Notes: generated by a model from the sequence alone, not told the origin. DNA of 64,000 nt from Trema orientale (GCA_002914845.1 JXTC01000029.1:62001-126000), one strand, 5' to 3'; positions 47,836 to 59,391 are shown, counted from the first letter of the stretch. Numbers and translations: made by a program.

Positions 47836-48692
47836 TAGCAAACTCCTTAGTTTGAACTCTCTCCGAAAAGAATGACCAAAATTGACAGAAAATTAATTGA
47901 GAAAACAAGGTGTTAGATACAACGAATTGAGTTCTTGACCAACAAACACTCTTTATTTGGTACCTTAAGACATTAAGTAAGTTTCGTACAACAAATTCTT
48001 TATTTTGAACTCTTTCCAAAGAGAATGATAAAAATTGATCGAAAATTGACAATTGGGAAAACTTAGTGCTAGATACAATGAATTACGTTCTAGACCAACA
48101 AACACTCTTTATTTGATACCTTCAGACATTAGGTAATTTTCGTGCAACAAACACCTTGTTTTGAACTCTCTCAAAAGAGAATGACCAAAATTGACCGAAA
48201 ATTGTCAATTGGAAAAACTAGGTGCTAAGTACAACAAATTGAGTTATAGATCAACAAACACTCTTTATTTGATACCTTGAGATATATATAGATTTCGGGC
48301 AACAAACTCTTTGTTTTCAACTCTCGACAAAGAGAATTACCAAAATTGACCGAAAATTGCCAATTAAGAAAACTAGGTGCTACATATAACGAATTGAGTT
48401 ATAGACTAACAAATACTCTTTTTTTAGTACCTTCAGACATTAGGTTAGTTTCGAGTAATAAACTTCTTATTTTGAACTCTCTCCAAAGAGAATGACTAAA
48501 ATTGACCGAAAATTACAAACTGGGAAAACTAGGTGTTAGACACAATGAATTGAGTTCTGGACCAACAAACACTCTTTATTTGGTACCTTGAGACATTCAG
48601 TAAGTTTCGGATAATAAACTTCTTATTTTAAACTCTCTCCGAAGACCAAAATTGACCGAAAATTGCCAATTAGAAAAACTAGGTGCTAGATA
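47836..48692. repeat. 155-bp satellite-like tandem array (about 5.5 units)
   Basis: The landmark TTGAACTCT (or TTCAACTCT/TTAAACTCT) falls at 47852, 48005, 48161, 48316, 48472 and 48628, giving periods of 153-156 bp. Each unit contains AGAGAATGACCAAAATTGACC, GAAAATTGCCAATT, AACTAGGTGCTAGATAC, ACCAACAAACACTCTTTATTTG and ACCTTGAGACATTAG. The length is near one nucleosome repeat, typical of plant satellites. Units have diverged individually, so the array is not newly homogenised. Confidence 0.92.
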
Positions 48693-48699
48693 CTATTAA

Positions 48700-49378
48700 C
48701 TCCATAAAATTGGAGTTATCGAGTACTATTATGCCTTAACTCTTCCTCCAAAATTAACTCTTCCTCCAAAAACAGCTTGGTCTTCAAAAATTCTCTGATT
48801 TCTTTCACTCCAAACTGCCCAGAGAATCGCCGAGGTGTATGCATTCCGAAGAACTCTTCTGGTCTACTTCCCACATCACCCATTTGATCAGAAAAGAAGC
48901 CAAATATAGTTTTTTGGGATGACCCAACATAAATTCGTCTCATAAAGTAACCTCTACCATAGATTCAAAGTGAAGCTGCACTATAGAAACAAACGATCCA
49001 GGTCTTCTCCTTCTCTCCTGCACAATGCGGACCGGTTCGAGGAAAGAGCTAGGTAAGGTCTTCCCCTCTGAAGCAACTTTTGAGTATTTAGTTTTCCCAA
49101 TGCTACTAATCATGCAAAGACCTTGATTTTGTTGGAGAAGGGATCTTCCACACCAGATGGTAAGGCACAAAATCAGCAAGACCTTCCACTTCTTGCAACT
49201 TGTAGAAGCAAGATTTACAGGAAAAATCTCTACTCTTATCCGGTAGCCATTCACTCCTATATTCTAAATGGAAGTTGAGATTCACGTTTAGTCACTTACT
49301 CCAGTATTTCTACCATGTCATCCAACTCTCTTTCGCTTATACCCCTAATGAAATGAAAGTTCCAGCCACTAGTTAAAA
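48700..49378 (-). pseudogene. LINE remnant, 3' part: RT zinc-binding (zf-RVT) region
   Basis: On the minus strand, in shifting frames, the translation shows GKLNTQKLLQRGRPYLALSS, then ALCRREKE and QLHFESMVEVTL, which is the zf-RVT domain typical of plant LINE reverse transcriptases. It continues toward a WxxW/KKSE-type stretch with stops and frameshifts. It is the downstream half of the element whose upstream half lies beyond the inserted solo LTR. Confidence 0.7.
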
Positions 49379-49383
49379 GGGAC

Positions 49384-50758
49384 TGTTCACGCAATTGTAT
49401 ATAATCGCAAGTATACGGTGCCAACAAGTAATAAAATGAAAGTATATTCCAGAATGTCGAACCACAGGGATTGTATTTGATTTTACTAAGTATTGTAATT
49501 AATTGCTCTCAATTTTATCTAGACAAATCAAATAACTAGAAAATGTAAATAAACAAAAGCTAAATAGGCAAAATAAAATAAAAGTAACCAATAAATGCAA
49601 ACCAATAAGGAATCAATGTCAAACTAACCTAGAGAATTGACTTACCAAGCTATCCACTCTGTCTCTTAATTATCAATATAATTTTACTTAGTTTTTTCCC
49701 TAATTTATAGGCTAAGAACCTAAATTTCTCCTACTTCCTCTCTCGAGTGCCAAGTGGAGTCTAATCCTAAATTCTCAATTTCAATATCTCTATTAAAAAT
49801 CAAGAACATAGAAATTCATTAAGTGCAAGGGTTCTTAATGCAAAAGCCTCAAAGAATCTATATGTTTTCTCAAACTATACAAATCCTAAGTTGTATTATC
49901 CAAGGTCACAATTAGAATTTCCTTTCTCAAGTGTCAAATTCTAAATACCCACACAATCAATTGGTGATCAAGCAATTGAAAGTATTAAGATCAAGATAAT
50001 ACAAATAAACCATGGAAAAACATCATAAAAATCATATTGAAATGCAAGATATAGTTTCAAGCAAGGTTCATCAATCCTCCAGATACAAAAGTCTAGCTCA
50101 TATTTGAAATAAACAAAATCAAACTACAAATTATTGACATCATAGGAGAAAGAGAAGAAAAACTCTATTTGATTGATGAATTTCTCCCCAAGAAGTCTTC
50201 TCCTTCTTCCTTCCTTGATTCCTTACTAGTGCTGCCCTTTGGAGGCTGAAAAAGTCTTCCCATTCCCTCTTGGGAATCGTTCTATATATCCTTTTGGCGG
50301 CTAGGGCATCCAAAGAGGTAAGAAAGAGGTGTAAAAATGATGATGTGGCAGTCCGAGGGCACCGCAATGCCACAAAACAAGCACTGCGGCGCTTGTTCGA
50401 AATTTTCACATTGCAAGTGCCACTTGACTGGCACCGTGGTGCCAGTCCGTTTCTGACACGGCACCGCGGTGCTCTAAGAGTGGCACCAAGGCGCCTCAAA
50501 TCTATCCAAAATTTCCTGATTCGCATTCTTCAACTCGTTTCTCTCCTTTTGAGCACCGTAGCGCCTTAATGCGGCACCTAGGTACCATAACTTCTATTTT
50601 TAAGCTTCCAAAAAGTTCTTTATCAATTCTATGAGCACTCCAAGTTTTCATTAATCAATAAACCTGAAAATAAGAGATGAAACTAATAAAAAGTCTTAGA
50701 AACTTAGCAAAAGTCAAGCTTTATAACAACCAAGTAAGTGAATAAAATTCACTTATCA
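49384..50758. mobile_element. Solo LTR inserted in a LINE remnant (1375 bp)
   Basis: The sequence begins TGTTCACGCAATTG and ends TTCACTTATCA, with a perfect 5-bp target duplication GGGAC at 49379-49383 and 50759-50763. The AATCGCAAGTATACGGTGCC and ACCACAGGGATTG words near the left end are typical of large plant LTRs of Ty3/Gypsy type. There is no gag or pol, so it is a solo LTR or an element reduced by LTR recombination. A GC-rich block at about 50345-50495 is packed with GGCACC/GGTGCC words. Frames at 50140-50569 are LTR shadows. Confidence 0.82.
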
Positions 50759-50763
50759 GGGAC

Positions 50764-51130
50764 TCAGCTTCTTGTCCAACCCTGAAATCTGAAATTTTGC
50801 CATTGTGTAAAGAAGACAACCTGTATAAGGTTGGAAAGCGATTAATAAAGGCATCCTATCCCCTCCAAGCATCCTCTCAAAATCTAATATTGTCTCCATT
50901 GCCAACTTTGAATGCCACCATCTTATAAAAAAACATGGTATTGTTTCGAGATAAATTTCCACAGGCTTCGGTAAGTAGTTCCACTTGCTATCTTGTAATC
51001 CCAACTATTAGAAGCGAGCCCATATTAGCATTTTATCACCTTATGCCATAAAGCATCCTTCTCTTGAGGGAATTGCCACAACTATTTCAGAATAAGAGCT
51101 TTGTTTCTAATAAATAACTTAAAAATATTT
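50764..51130 (-). pseudogene. LINE remnant, 5' part: post-RT region
   Basis: On the minus strand the translation (with frameshifts and stops) reads FPQEKDALWHKVIKC, WKFISKQYHV, RWWHSKLAM and RLSSLHNGKISD-like segments. These match the conserved region between the reverse transcriptase and the zf-RVT domain of plant LINEs (EKdaLWrkVI ... WW...GNG..IRFWeD.W.Gd.PL). The order fits direct continuation into 49378-48700 once the solo LTR is removed. Confidence 0.7.
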
Positions 51131-52213
51131 TAGTTTTTTAATTTTTTCGTTGTACAATTTAAAGATTTGTCCATACATAATATTACTGGCAAAGTCAATT
51201 AAATGTCAAAGTATTTTAACTTTCATTGTTTAGAAGAAGACTATTTTAGAAACTACTATTAATCTAAATTTAACTTACCTGAAGTGGTAAAGCTCTTTTA
51301 ATTAGTTCTCAAGAAAGACTGCACTACCATATCTTGCAAAATCAATTGAAGAGTTAGGTATAGTATGAGAGGGAGAGAGAGCTAGGTTCAAAGAAAGGAG
51401 AGAGAGACGAGGTTCGACAAGAGGGTTATGAGACTTTGAACTCATAGTCTCTTAATTATAAGCTAAAAGTTCTTAATAAGGTTTAGAGAAAATCATTCAG
51501 AACTAAGTAGCATGAAAAATTGTTTAATAGATATCAACAAATGTTTTATAGCAACTGACAGATGATTTTACCAGGTCCTGAATTTCCATGCTTCCCAAAA
51601 AATTGTTGCTATAATCTAAATCTAGGGTGCTTCATTGAGAAATACTAATATATGTGAAATTTACAAGTCAATTTCAGTTTAACAGGACAAATTGCAGTTC
51701 ACTCTTGCTCTTGAGGACCTGTAAACTGTCGTCATCAATATCTGTGCTAGTTGTGAGGCTTGGAATAACGTTATAAATAAAGTTATTATTATTGTAGGGG
51801 AAATAAAATTGGGTCAATTAAGAGGGGCTAAGTCCCTAAACAACATATAAATATTGCCTTTGAATTTCAAACACCATAGTGGTTGCCGTCTTTTTCTCCC
51901 ATGTCTTCTTTTGTCCTAGTCTTCTCCATAAATATAAACATACGAAAAAAGAAATAAATATTTAAAAGGGGCAATAATTAACAAAACTATGTATTATCAA
52001 TTCATAGTTGAAACAACATCACTAGATCTATTTATAAAAAATAGAAATTCCCAAAACCCCCACCCCCCCAAAAGAAAAAAAAAGAAAAAAAAGAGAGAGA
52101 GCAAAGTAGGAGATCATGCTCAATATACATGTCCCACCCTTGTAATGTAAATATCACAACCAAATTTCACAAAAGCATAAAACAAGACTTTATAACTTAA
52201 CAACCTCATTATT
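51131..52213. other. Intergenic region, 3' flank of the LEA_2 cluster
   Basis: No gene is recognised. A/GA-rich runs occur at 51370-51410 and 52060-52105. Confidence 0.4.
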
Positions 52214-52864
52214 TTACTTGCACTCTAAAGACCGGAGCTTCTTTTCATTGACATCAATAGCAATAGTGCAGTCCATATTGGCCGACTTCTTCTTCTTCAT
52301 GATCAACATTAGTTCAACTTTCCCGGTCATTTTCGCAGTGGCGCTGAGAGTCAACGTCCCGGTGGTCAAGTCACTACCGAGATTGGCAGTGTTTGGCAAT
52401 TGTTTTGAACTCAAACTCACAACCACATTAATCTTTTTGGTGGACTTGAATCCGGCCTTGCTCTTGGGAATGGTAACTTGGCCTACTATGGCGTTGCCGT
52501 AGGTGAAGATGGCGGTGCTGTCGTCGAACTTATACGGGCCAAAGTTCGGGTTCTTGACTCTCACTTGGGCGTTAAAGGTCACGTCAAATGAAGGTGATGA
52601 TGATGGTCCACCATTGGCTTTGTTCAGAGTTTGGATCTCAATATTGCTCAGCCTAAACTTAGGAGTCTTGGCTCTCATTATAACGAGTCCGAAAACCGTG
52701 ATAACAATGATTTGAAACACAGCAAAAATGGCTATGTAGATTGCCAATTTGATCCTCTTCTTGCGTTTGAGCTCCTTGGCGTCTGAATAGGCTGACTCTT
52801 CATCACTTCTTGTGTGCCCATTTGCTGGGGCCAAGGGATAAACCTGTTGATGCTTCTCTGCCAT
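52214..52864 (-). CDS. LEA_2 / At1g64065-like membrane protein, cluster member 1
   Basis: 216 residues, one exon. The N-terminus MAEKHQQVYPLAPANGHTRS resembles 31892-32527 (PLAP, RSDEE). A basic anchor ELKRKKRIK (31-39) precedes the transmembrane helix (about 40-62), then MRAKTPKFRL and the LEA_2 domain: VRVKNPNFGPYKF (101-113), FTYG (120-123), the STKKIN block (141-146), and a C-terminal TGKVELMLIMKKKKSANMDCT (180-200). The Asn-Pro-Asn core is intact, unlike the three other cluster members. The predicted topology is type II, with the LEA_2 domain outside the cell. The family is linked with abiotic stress and defence; the specific role is unknown. It shares STKKIN, TGKVELML and terminal LECK with the member at 61888-62532. 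It is the first of four head-to-tail genes. Confidence 0.92.
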   Translation of the reverse strand: MAEKHQQVYPLAPANGHTRSDEESAYSDAKELKRKKRIKLAIYIAIFAVFQIIVITVFGLVIMRAKTPKFRLSNIEIQTLNKANGGPSSSPSFDVTFNAQVRVKNPNFGPYKFDDSTAIFTYGNAIVGQVTIPKSKAGFKSTKKINVVVSLSSKQLPNTANLGSDLTTGTLTLSATAKMTGKVELMLIMKKKKSANMDCTIAIDVNEKKLRSLECK

Positions 52865-53071
52865 TGATTCTCTCTGTTTTAGTGAAAAAGAGACTCTGTT
52901 TTGGTTAGAAGAGTCTCTGTTTTCCTCTGTTTTTTGTGAATGAAAATCACCCTCACGGCCTCACCCTCACCCTCTCTCTCCCTTTTTTTTTTTTTTTTTT
53001 CTCTCTCTCTTTAATATGGATTTGAGAAGTGGAGGAGTTGTTTGTGGTGATGGTGGTGTGGTAAGTTATGT

Positions 53072-53083
53072 CTATATATATAG
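53072..53083 (-). promoter_or_regulatory. TATA box of cluster member 1
   Basis: CTCTATATATATAGAC on the minus strand, about 210 bp upstream of the start codon. The longer leader compared with its relatives holds a purine/pyrimidine repeat at 52970-53010. Confidence 0.55.
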
Positions 53084-53214
53084 AGTCTTGAGCTTTGGAC
53101 AACTTGGGTGAATTAAGTTTAAAAAATATAAGAGAATGAGTGGGGAGAGAAAAGGATTTCGTGGAAAATGTGAAGTTGAAAGAGTGTATTTCAATATAAC
53201 ACGTCCAATCGCCA

Positions 53215-53335
53215 AACGCGGCCAAGCTTGGAATTTTTGACTTCTAGATGGTCTTCTTGACTTTTAGTAAAGCTTGAACCTTTATTTTTTTGATGTTAAA
53301 AATGCACTACTTTATTTTGTCGCTATAGAAGCTTC
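53215..53335 (-). promoter_or_regulatory. Conserved upstream module of cluster member 1 (CGCG box, TTCTAGAT, GAAGCTTC)
   Basis: AACGCG (CGCGTT on the minus strand) at 53215-53220, then TTCTAGAT at 53242-53249, then ATAGAAGCTTCGAT at 53325-53338. The same three blocks in the same order occur upstream of the other three cluster members. Confidence 0.6.
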
Positions 53336-53339
53336 GATT

Positions 53340-54467
53340 CTTTCCCGTTATATTGACTAAATCCCCCGGTTTCAGGTAATAAGCTGACATCATGTCATTT
53401 AAAATTAGTTTATTGCTCAACGTGTGAAACTAGGGGGCAAAATGGGGTTGGACCCTTTAATTTAATAAACAAAAAAAATAGTATTTAACTAAGGGTGTTA
53501 TAAAGCCTTGCCCAAAAAAGAAGCAATAGAACTTTCAAGTTTAAAGTTTAAGTTTCAAAGTTTTTTGAAAATTTATATTAGAATATAGGGAAGCCAGCAG
53601 GGCTTGGTCCAAAAGTGGGTACTACTGACTCCAAACAGTCCGGCAGATCAAAGTCAAAGAATTATAGTAATATGCAGATGGACCTCTCTGAATGAGCCAA
53701 GTTTGCCAAATTTTCTAAGTTGGCTTGATTAATGCTTATTTGTTAAATATTCTTGTGTAAATTATTACAAAAAACTATGAGATCATTAGTTGCATACATG
53801 GAAAATATCCCAGAATTTGTCTTGTCTTGAAGAGCCTTGAGCATGTTGATTTAAAAAAAAAAAAAGAAAAAAAAAAAACTAAAACAACAGGAGAAAAGTA
53901 AAGGATAGCTCACTCTCGAAGCAAGTACTATATTGGAGTCTATTAAATTAGACTCCAAGAAATGAGGTATGAGTATCTCGTTCTCATTCAGCGTAGAAAA
54001 TCCTCGAAATAATGTATTGGCAATGCTTTGATCATTCTTTGGACACAAAATATTAAGAGTTAGCATGATACCATTAGGAATGTTGAGTATATCTGATTCT
54101 ACTAGGTCAGTGAGAAAAGTAATGCTTCAAGATCGATAATAGCATTCAAGAACAAATAATAAGAAAAGTGACACTTTATTATAAACTCTGAGGAAACTAC
54201 CAAGGCACAGTGAAACAAAAGAGGAGCAAAAACAAATAGTAACAAAGAAATAGAAAGGATACTAATTTACAGCCTAACTAGGAAATTAACTAGAGAGTGA
54301 CCTTCTTCCAACTTTTACCATTCGATGGTCATATTGCACAATCTAATACCCCATCTGAGCCCCACATTTTCATGTCACCAACTCCAAGAGAAATGTAATC
54401 AATATTCATATAAGAAAATTACTATGATAAAAGCATTAATTAACATATATGAATATGATGATCACAT
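53340..54467. other. Spacer between cluster members 1 and 2
   Basis: No gene is recognised. It contains the distal upstream part of member 1 and the 3' flank of member 2; a frame at 53851-54066 shows no motif. Confidence 0.4.
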
Positions 54468-55109
54468 TCACTTGCACTGCAAATTCCGTACGGTTTTTGA
54501 ACCCACGTCAATAATAATGATGCAGTTCATATTGGTTGACTTCTTCTTCTTCATGATCAACATCAGCTCCACTTTCCCGGTCATCTTTGCTGCGCTGCTA
54601 AGAGTCAACGTTCCAGCGGTCAACTCACTACCGAGATCGGCAGTGCTCGGCAATTGAGTTGAGCTCAAACTCACAACCACATCATTAATCTTTTTGGTGG
54701 ACTTCAATCCGGCCTTGCCCTTGGGAATGACGACCTGCCCTACGGTGGCGCCACCATAGGTGAAGTTGAGGGTGGTGGCGTCGAACTTGTAGGGGCCGAA
54801 GTTGGTGTTCTTCACCCTAACTTGGGTTGTGAACCTCACATCGAACGACGGCGAATTAGCAGTGGCAGTGTCCAATGTTTGGAACTGAATGTTGTCTAAT
54901 CTCAGCTTAGGAGACTTGACTTTCATAACAGTTAGTCCAAAGGCAGTGATAACAATGACCTGAAAAATGATAAAAGCAACAATATAAATGGCCAGTTTGA
55001 TCCTCTTCTTGCGCTTTAGCTCCTCCGCTGTTAAATTCCCCGATTCTTGATCAAATCTAGTGTAACTACTAGATTGTCCAATGGGGAACTCTTGGTTCTT
55101 CTCTGCCAT
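54468..55109 (-). CDS. LEA_2 / At1g64065-like membrane protein, cluster member 2
   Basis: 213 residues, one exon. It begins MAEKNQEFPIGQSSSYTRFD and has LTAEELKRKKRIK (26-38) before the transmembrane helix (about 39-62), then MKVKSPKLRLDNIQFQTL and the LEA_2 domain. The core reads VRVKNTNFGPYKF (97-109): threonine replaces the usual proline of Asn-Pro-Asn. An extra Asp is present in KINDVVVSLSS relative to KINVVVSLSS in members 1 and 4; member 3 shares this insertion. Members 2 and 3 are nearly identical over the membrane segment and LEA_2 domain, so they are the youngest duplicates. A plasma-membrane stress-related role is inferred from the family only. Confidence 0.92.
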   Translation of the reverse strand: MAEKNQEFPIGQSSSYTRFDQESGNLTAEELKRKKRIKLAIYIVAFIIFQVIVITAFGLTVMKVKSPKLRLDNIQFQTLDTATANSPSFDVRFTTQVRVKNTNFGPYKFDATTLNFTYGGATVGQVVIPKGKAGLKSTKKINDVVVSLSSTQLPSTADLGSELTAGTLTLSSAAKMTGKVELMLIMKKKKSTNMNCIIIIDVGSKTVRNLQCK

Positions 55110-55228
55110 TTTTGTTTTTGGAATTTCAAGAGAAAAAAGGTTCCTCTATTTTTTCTCTTGTTGCTCTATAAGATGGATTGAGAAGCAGGAAAGTTGGTTT
55201 GTGTGGAGTAAAATGATCAAGAATGATG

Positions 55229-55236
55229 TATTTATA
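55229..55236 (-). promoter_or_regulatory. TATA box of cluster member 2
   Basis: TATAAATA on the minus strand, 120 bp upstream of the start codon, in the context GGTATAAATACATC. Members 3 and 4 have the same octamer at a similar distance. Confidence 0.7.
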
Positions 55237-55257
55237 CCGTTTGGAGTTTGGAGGGCG

Positions 55258-55446
55258 CTTCTTCGTGGAAGCTGATCAAGATAATTAAAAAGTAATATTA
55301 AACAAACGAAGAGGGTCATGTTATTCAAACATACCAAAAGCGCGTATCGCATATACTATGATTGGCTTCTAGATATATAGATAGCACCATGAACTATGTT
55401 TTTGCGACAAGATTTATGGTACTAATATTTTATCTATAGAAGCTTC
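55258..55446 (-). promoter_or_regulatory. Conserved upstream module of cluster member 2
   Basis: Four blocks in order: CTTCTTCGTGGAAGCT at 55258-55273, AAAAGCGCGTA at 55337-55347 (a CGCG box but not exact CGCGTT), TTCTAGAT at 55367-55374, and GAAGCTTC at 55439-55446. GAAGCTTC fits the core heat-shock-element pattern GAAnnTTC. Confidence 0.6.
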
Positions 55447-57351
55447 GATAGTGTAATTTTGTTGAATTTTGGCTTTTTTTCTATAGTTCTCTTGTGAAAT
55501 CCAAGGAGACGGATTGGAACTTAGAACACGATTTGAGAGATTACCTGACTGTTGATTTGTTTTTTATCTTTTATTTTTTAGTCTGTATATAGAAACCCAA
55601 GCAAAAGAGTTTGTTCATTCACACGAGAACTAGATTGAATTTTAGGCGTGTTGTGACTTCGAGGACAAAAATAGGGTAGCTTAAAGAATATTCCATCTGA
55701 ACTCTTAAATTTTTTTGCCTCTAATTGTTTCTCTATGCACCAAGACTTAGTCTTATGTAACATATATGACGAAAACGTGTAAAAGGACCAAGTTGCAACA
55801 ATATCTGACCTTAAGTATTTATATGTGACAATAAATTAAAGAAAAAGTTACGAACTAAATAACTGAAAGTTGAGAAGTAATGATGCAAATAGACCTTCCC
55901 CTCATTTTTATGGTCACTTTAGAATATGGCGATATACCACCTATTAATTGCATATTTATTTTTTTGAGGGAAATTAACTGCATATTTAACTTCTTTATAT
56001 TTATGTTTCACTTATTTGTTCTTCTTCGTCCACTGTAAATCTTCAAGGGGAATTGGGAAACTAGACATTTTGAAATTTAATTTTAAGTAAAAGGCTTATA
56101 ACTCTTTGCAAAATAACTTATTTGCGTGATTGAGCATAGAATTAATAGTTTTGAGCATGATCGGGCATAATTGAGAAATACCACTTTACAAATAGTATAA
56201 AACATAAGCCTTTTTCTTTTAGTACTAAAAGTCGGTTAACTTCTCTAATAGTAGAAAAACAACATCTCATACATCTAACAGGAGGAAAGATTTTTTTTTT
56301 TCTTTTTTTTTTGGGGGATGAAAATGAGGGAAGAGAACATCAGGCTATTGGAGGAGTATTTAAACTAAGTTGCCACTCAATTCTAAAGCTATCAAATACC
56401 ACCTAACTCCTAATATATTAGAAAATATAAAGAGAGTACAAAACAAGAAGACAAAGAAGCCAAAAGTAAAAAGACCCCGGCTTAAAGAGAATGCAAAAAA
56501 CAACGCAAAAACAACTAAAAGCAGAGCCTCATTAAAACCCCTAAAAAGCAGCAACAACTCAGAAAGAAAAAAGAGTGCAATGCATTACAAAAACTATTTG
56601 AAACAAAAAAAAAACCTGGACCATAAAAATACTTAGAAATAATTAAAAAAAAAAGATAATTATAACAGGAGGAAAGATAGTTCACTTGTAAATCCCTATT
56701 ATATAAGAATGAACAAAGTTGATGCTGGCTCACAACTTCTCACCCATCAGCTCAAGTTTTCGGAATGAATTTTGCTTCTTTGGTTATCATTTTTAGATTC
56801 TAGTTATTTATAGCAATATACAGATTGTCCGGAATATGTTCCTTTTTTTAGATATGTTTGTTGTCAAAAAAAAAAAAAAAAAATGGAGAAAAAGAAATTA
56901 TATATAAGACAGATTTATTTGAACCAGTTTGGTATTACTCGGATGTGCAATGAGCAAAACTTAGTTATAGTTATGGTAAAGTAGATTTTCGAAAGTATGT
57001 ACTTAGTTTGTTAATAGTTTTCATTAAAAATTTATAATTAAGAGACAAGAAACTAAGGCTCTGATTGAAAATAAAATATTAGGGAGGAAAGAAAAAAAAT
57101 TGGACGAATTTTATTTTTTCATGTTTAGATTTCGTCAATATAGAAATTAAATGAGGGAAACCATGTTCAAAAAAATTTGAAGAATTTTTTTTTAATTTTA
57201 GAGAATATAGAATAATTACAAAAAGAATGAGGAAGATAAAAGTTTCAAAAATATTTTATAGAATTCTATGAATATGATTTCTTTTTTTTTTTTCTTTTGT
57301 TTTTCCTCACTATTTTTTTTCCCAGCAAAATCTAACATCCAAAGAAAACTA
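55447..57351. other. Spacer between cluster members 2 and 3, proximal part
   Basis: No gene is recognised. An A-rich segment at 56360-56640 gives overlapping frames on both strands (lysine-rich on plus, Phe/Leu-rich on minus), a composition artefact; it might derive from a retroelement 3' end. Poly-T or poly-A runs lie at 56290, 56865 and 57280. Confidence 0.4.
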
Positions 57352-57796
57352 GACTTTGTTTGGTACATGGGATTAGGATTGGATTATAGTATTGGATTGG
57401 ATTATAATGGATTGAATTAGATAAACTTAATACTATTTCATGTTTGGTGTAGTATTGAATTGGATTAGGATTATTATTATAATGTGAGATCTACTTTTTA
57501 TTGGAATATGTAATAAATTTGTTTTATATTACTTTAAATATAAAAAAATATAAAAAATATTTATAATGTGGGATCCACTGGTTTAAAAAAATTGAAATAA
57601 ATGTGGGTCCCACTATTTTTGAGTGTGGAATTAATAATCCTATTAATTCCACACTTTTGAATATGATAAATTATCCCACTCACATAGGACTATTTTGGGG
57701 TTGTGGATTATTTATTCCAATCCCAAGTTGGCATCAAACATGGGTATGGGATAAATAATCCCAATTCTAATCCTAGTACCATGTACCAAACAAGGC
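57352..57796. mobile_element. TIR element with TTTGTTTGGTACATGG / CCATGTACCAAACAA ends (445 bp)
   Basis: The left end GACTTTGTTTGGTACATGGG and the right end CATGTACCAAACAAGGC are inverted repeats. They continue with GATTAGGATTGG against CCAATTCTAATCC. The interior has two GTGGGATCCAC/GTGGGTCCCAC words. A common plant MITE architecture; no target duplication could be fixed. A worn relative may lie at about 2550-2890. Confidence 0.75.
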
Positions 57797-58250
57797 TTAA
57801 TTAAAGGAAAAGATTAAAAACTTTTTGTCCCCCTCTAAACTCAACCTTCTAAAGAAAAATAAAGTAGAATACATAATCGTCGATAAATAAATTGAGTGCA
57901 AATAGAAATAAAGTCTCTCTCGATCGAGAAAATAATTACAATTAATCATCAAAAGTATTTGAAAATTTTCATAATAATAACACTATCAGGTTCCCCTGTT
58001 CAACTTTTACCTTTAGTAAATAAGAGTTTCGACTGAGGTTAATTACAAATGGCAAGGAAATTATTCTTTTAAAACAAATTTATTATGACGTTCCAAATTT
58101 TACACTTGGCTCACTAGTCAAAGACACCACAAAAAATAACTTAAATTTTTAAACCAAAATCTTGATTAAGAAAATTTTATTTTATCTCTTTGTAAAATAA
58201 TTTTCTTTAAGTATATCTCCACTACCATTGATAATACTAGCTCGATACAA

Positions 58251-58618
58251 GGGTTATTTGTAAACAAATACCCTGAAGTATAACATTTTTTTAATTTTAA
58301 TTATATCTTTTGGTTTGTGTAAAATTATACTTTTATATTTCAAATCTTTATAAATTTGTATCTTCTGCATATAAGTTGACTAACAAATTTGTCACTAAAC
58401 ATGAAATCTGAATTGAGAATATTTTATTTCAATTAACTAATAGAAAAAAATTTGTCGAAAATAATTTAAAGCAGTTAACACAAATCACCCAATTTGTACA
58501 CAAAAGGTACAAATTTGTAGAAATTTAAAATACGGAGATATAATTTTACACAAGTCAAAAGACATGATTAAAATTGTAAAAAATTTATACTTTAGGTACT
58601 GTTTTTTGCAGTTATCCC
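58251..58618. mobile_element. TIR element with about 110-bp inverted arms
   Basis: The left arm GGGTTATTTGTAAACAAATACC...GAAGTATAAC...TTTGGTTTGTGTAAAATTATA is matched by the inverted right arm, TATAATTTTACACAAGTCAAA...TATACTTTAGGTACTG...GCAGTTATCCC. Inverted similarity extends for about 110-120 bp. No matching flanking duplication was found. Non-coding. Confidence 0.65.
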
Positions 58619-59391
58619 TACTATAAAAAAACTATTTTGCAAATAGTTTTAAGATATACATATTTTCTTAAAAGTCATTTTCAAAAGATCTAACTTAATT
58701 TCTAAATTTTCTTTTCAATATGTACTTTTGCTACCAAAATTATTTGAAGGAAAGTTTTTTTTAGGACTAAATAAATGTGTTTGCTAGCTAAAAGCCTAGT
58801 AGCAAAAGAGTAAATCTCATTGTATATCGTTCATGAATGCTAGATCAGGCTATTTTTTTTTTTTTTTTCGAGAAAGAGATCAGGCTATTTAAGGCTCGTA
58901 GTGTAAACTTTCCTGCATGGTGTGCTGTATTAATCTTTTTATTCTACTGTTTTACATATTTTTTCGAAGGTGATGAGGAACAAGCCTCGGGCTCCAACAA
59001 ATTGACTTTCTTTATGATTCACTGATGACCCCAAGAAGTATTATGAAAAGGACAACCAAATGTTCAAAAACCATAATATTATTATTTAACAAAGTCTACT
59101 TTGACCGAAAAAAGTGAAGATAGGGTTTACAAGACCTATTAGCAAGACCATAGCTACCTAATAAAGAAAAAACAAAAACAAAAAGAAATTCAATGTAGGA
59201 ATAAAAAGCACAGCTCCAAACCAAAGGCTAATAGGCTGGACCACTCGCTACAGATTCAAATTATATATATTACAAACCAACATAATTGCGCTCAGCTAGC
59301 CCAATCTGATATTCATATAGGATCATCACCCATTGTCTAATGTACTGAGATTCAAAAACTTTGTAATGAAACAACTTTTTCTAGTACCATT
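58619..59391. other. 3' flank of cluster member 3
   Basis: No gene is recognised. A GATCAGGCTATTT duplication flanks a T run at 58842-58888. Confidence 0.4.

Noticed and set aside
47836-48692. CRISPR-like array
   Set aside because: Units of about 155 bp repeat as a whole without short identical repeats and unique spacers, and this is plant nuclear DNA; it is a satellite-type array.
50140-50569. 128- and 99-codon frames on opposite strands
   Set aside because: They lie in the GC-rich core of the solo LTR and have no domain.
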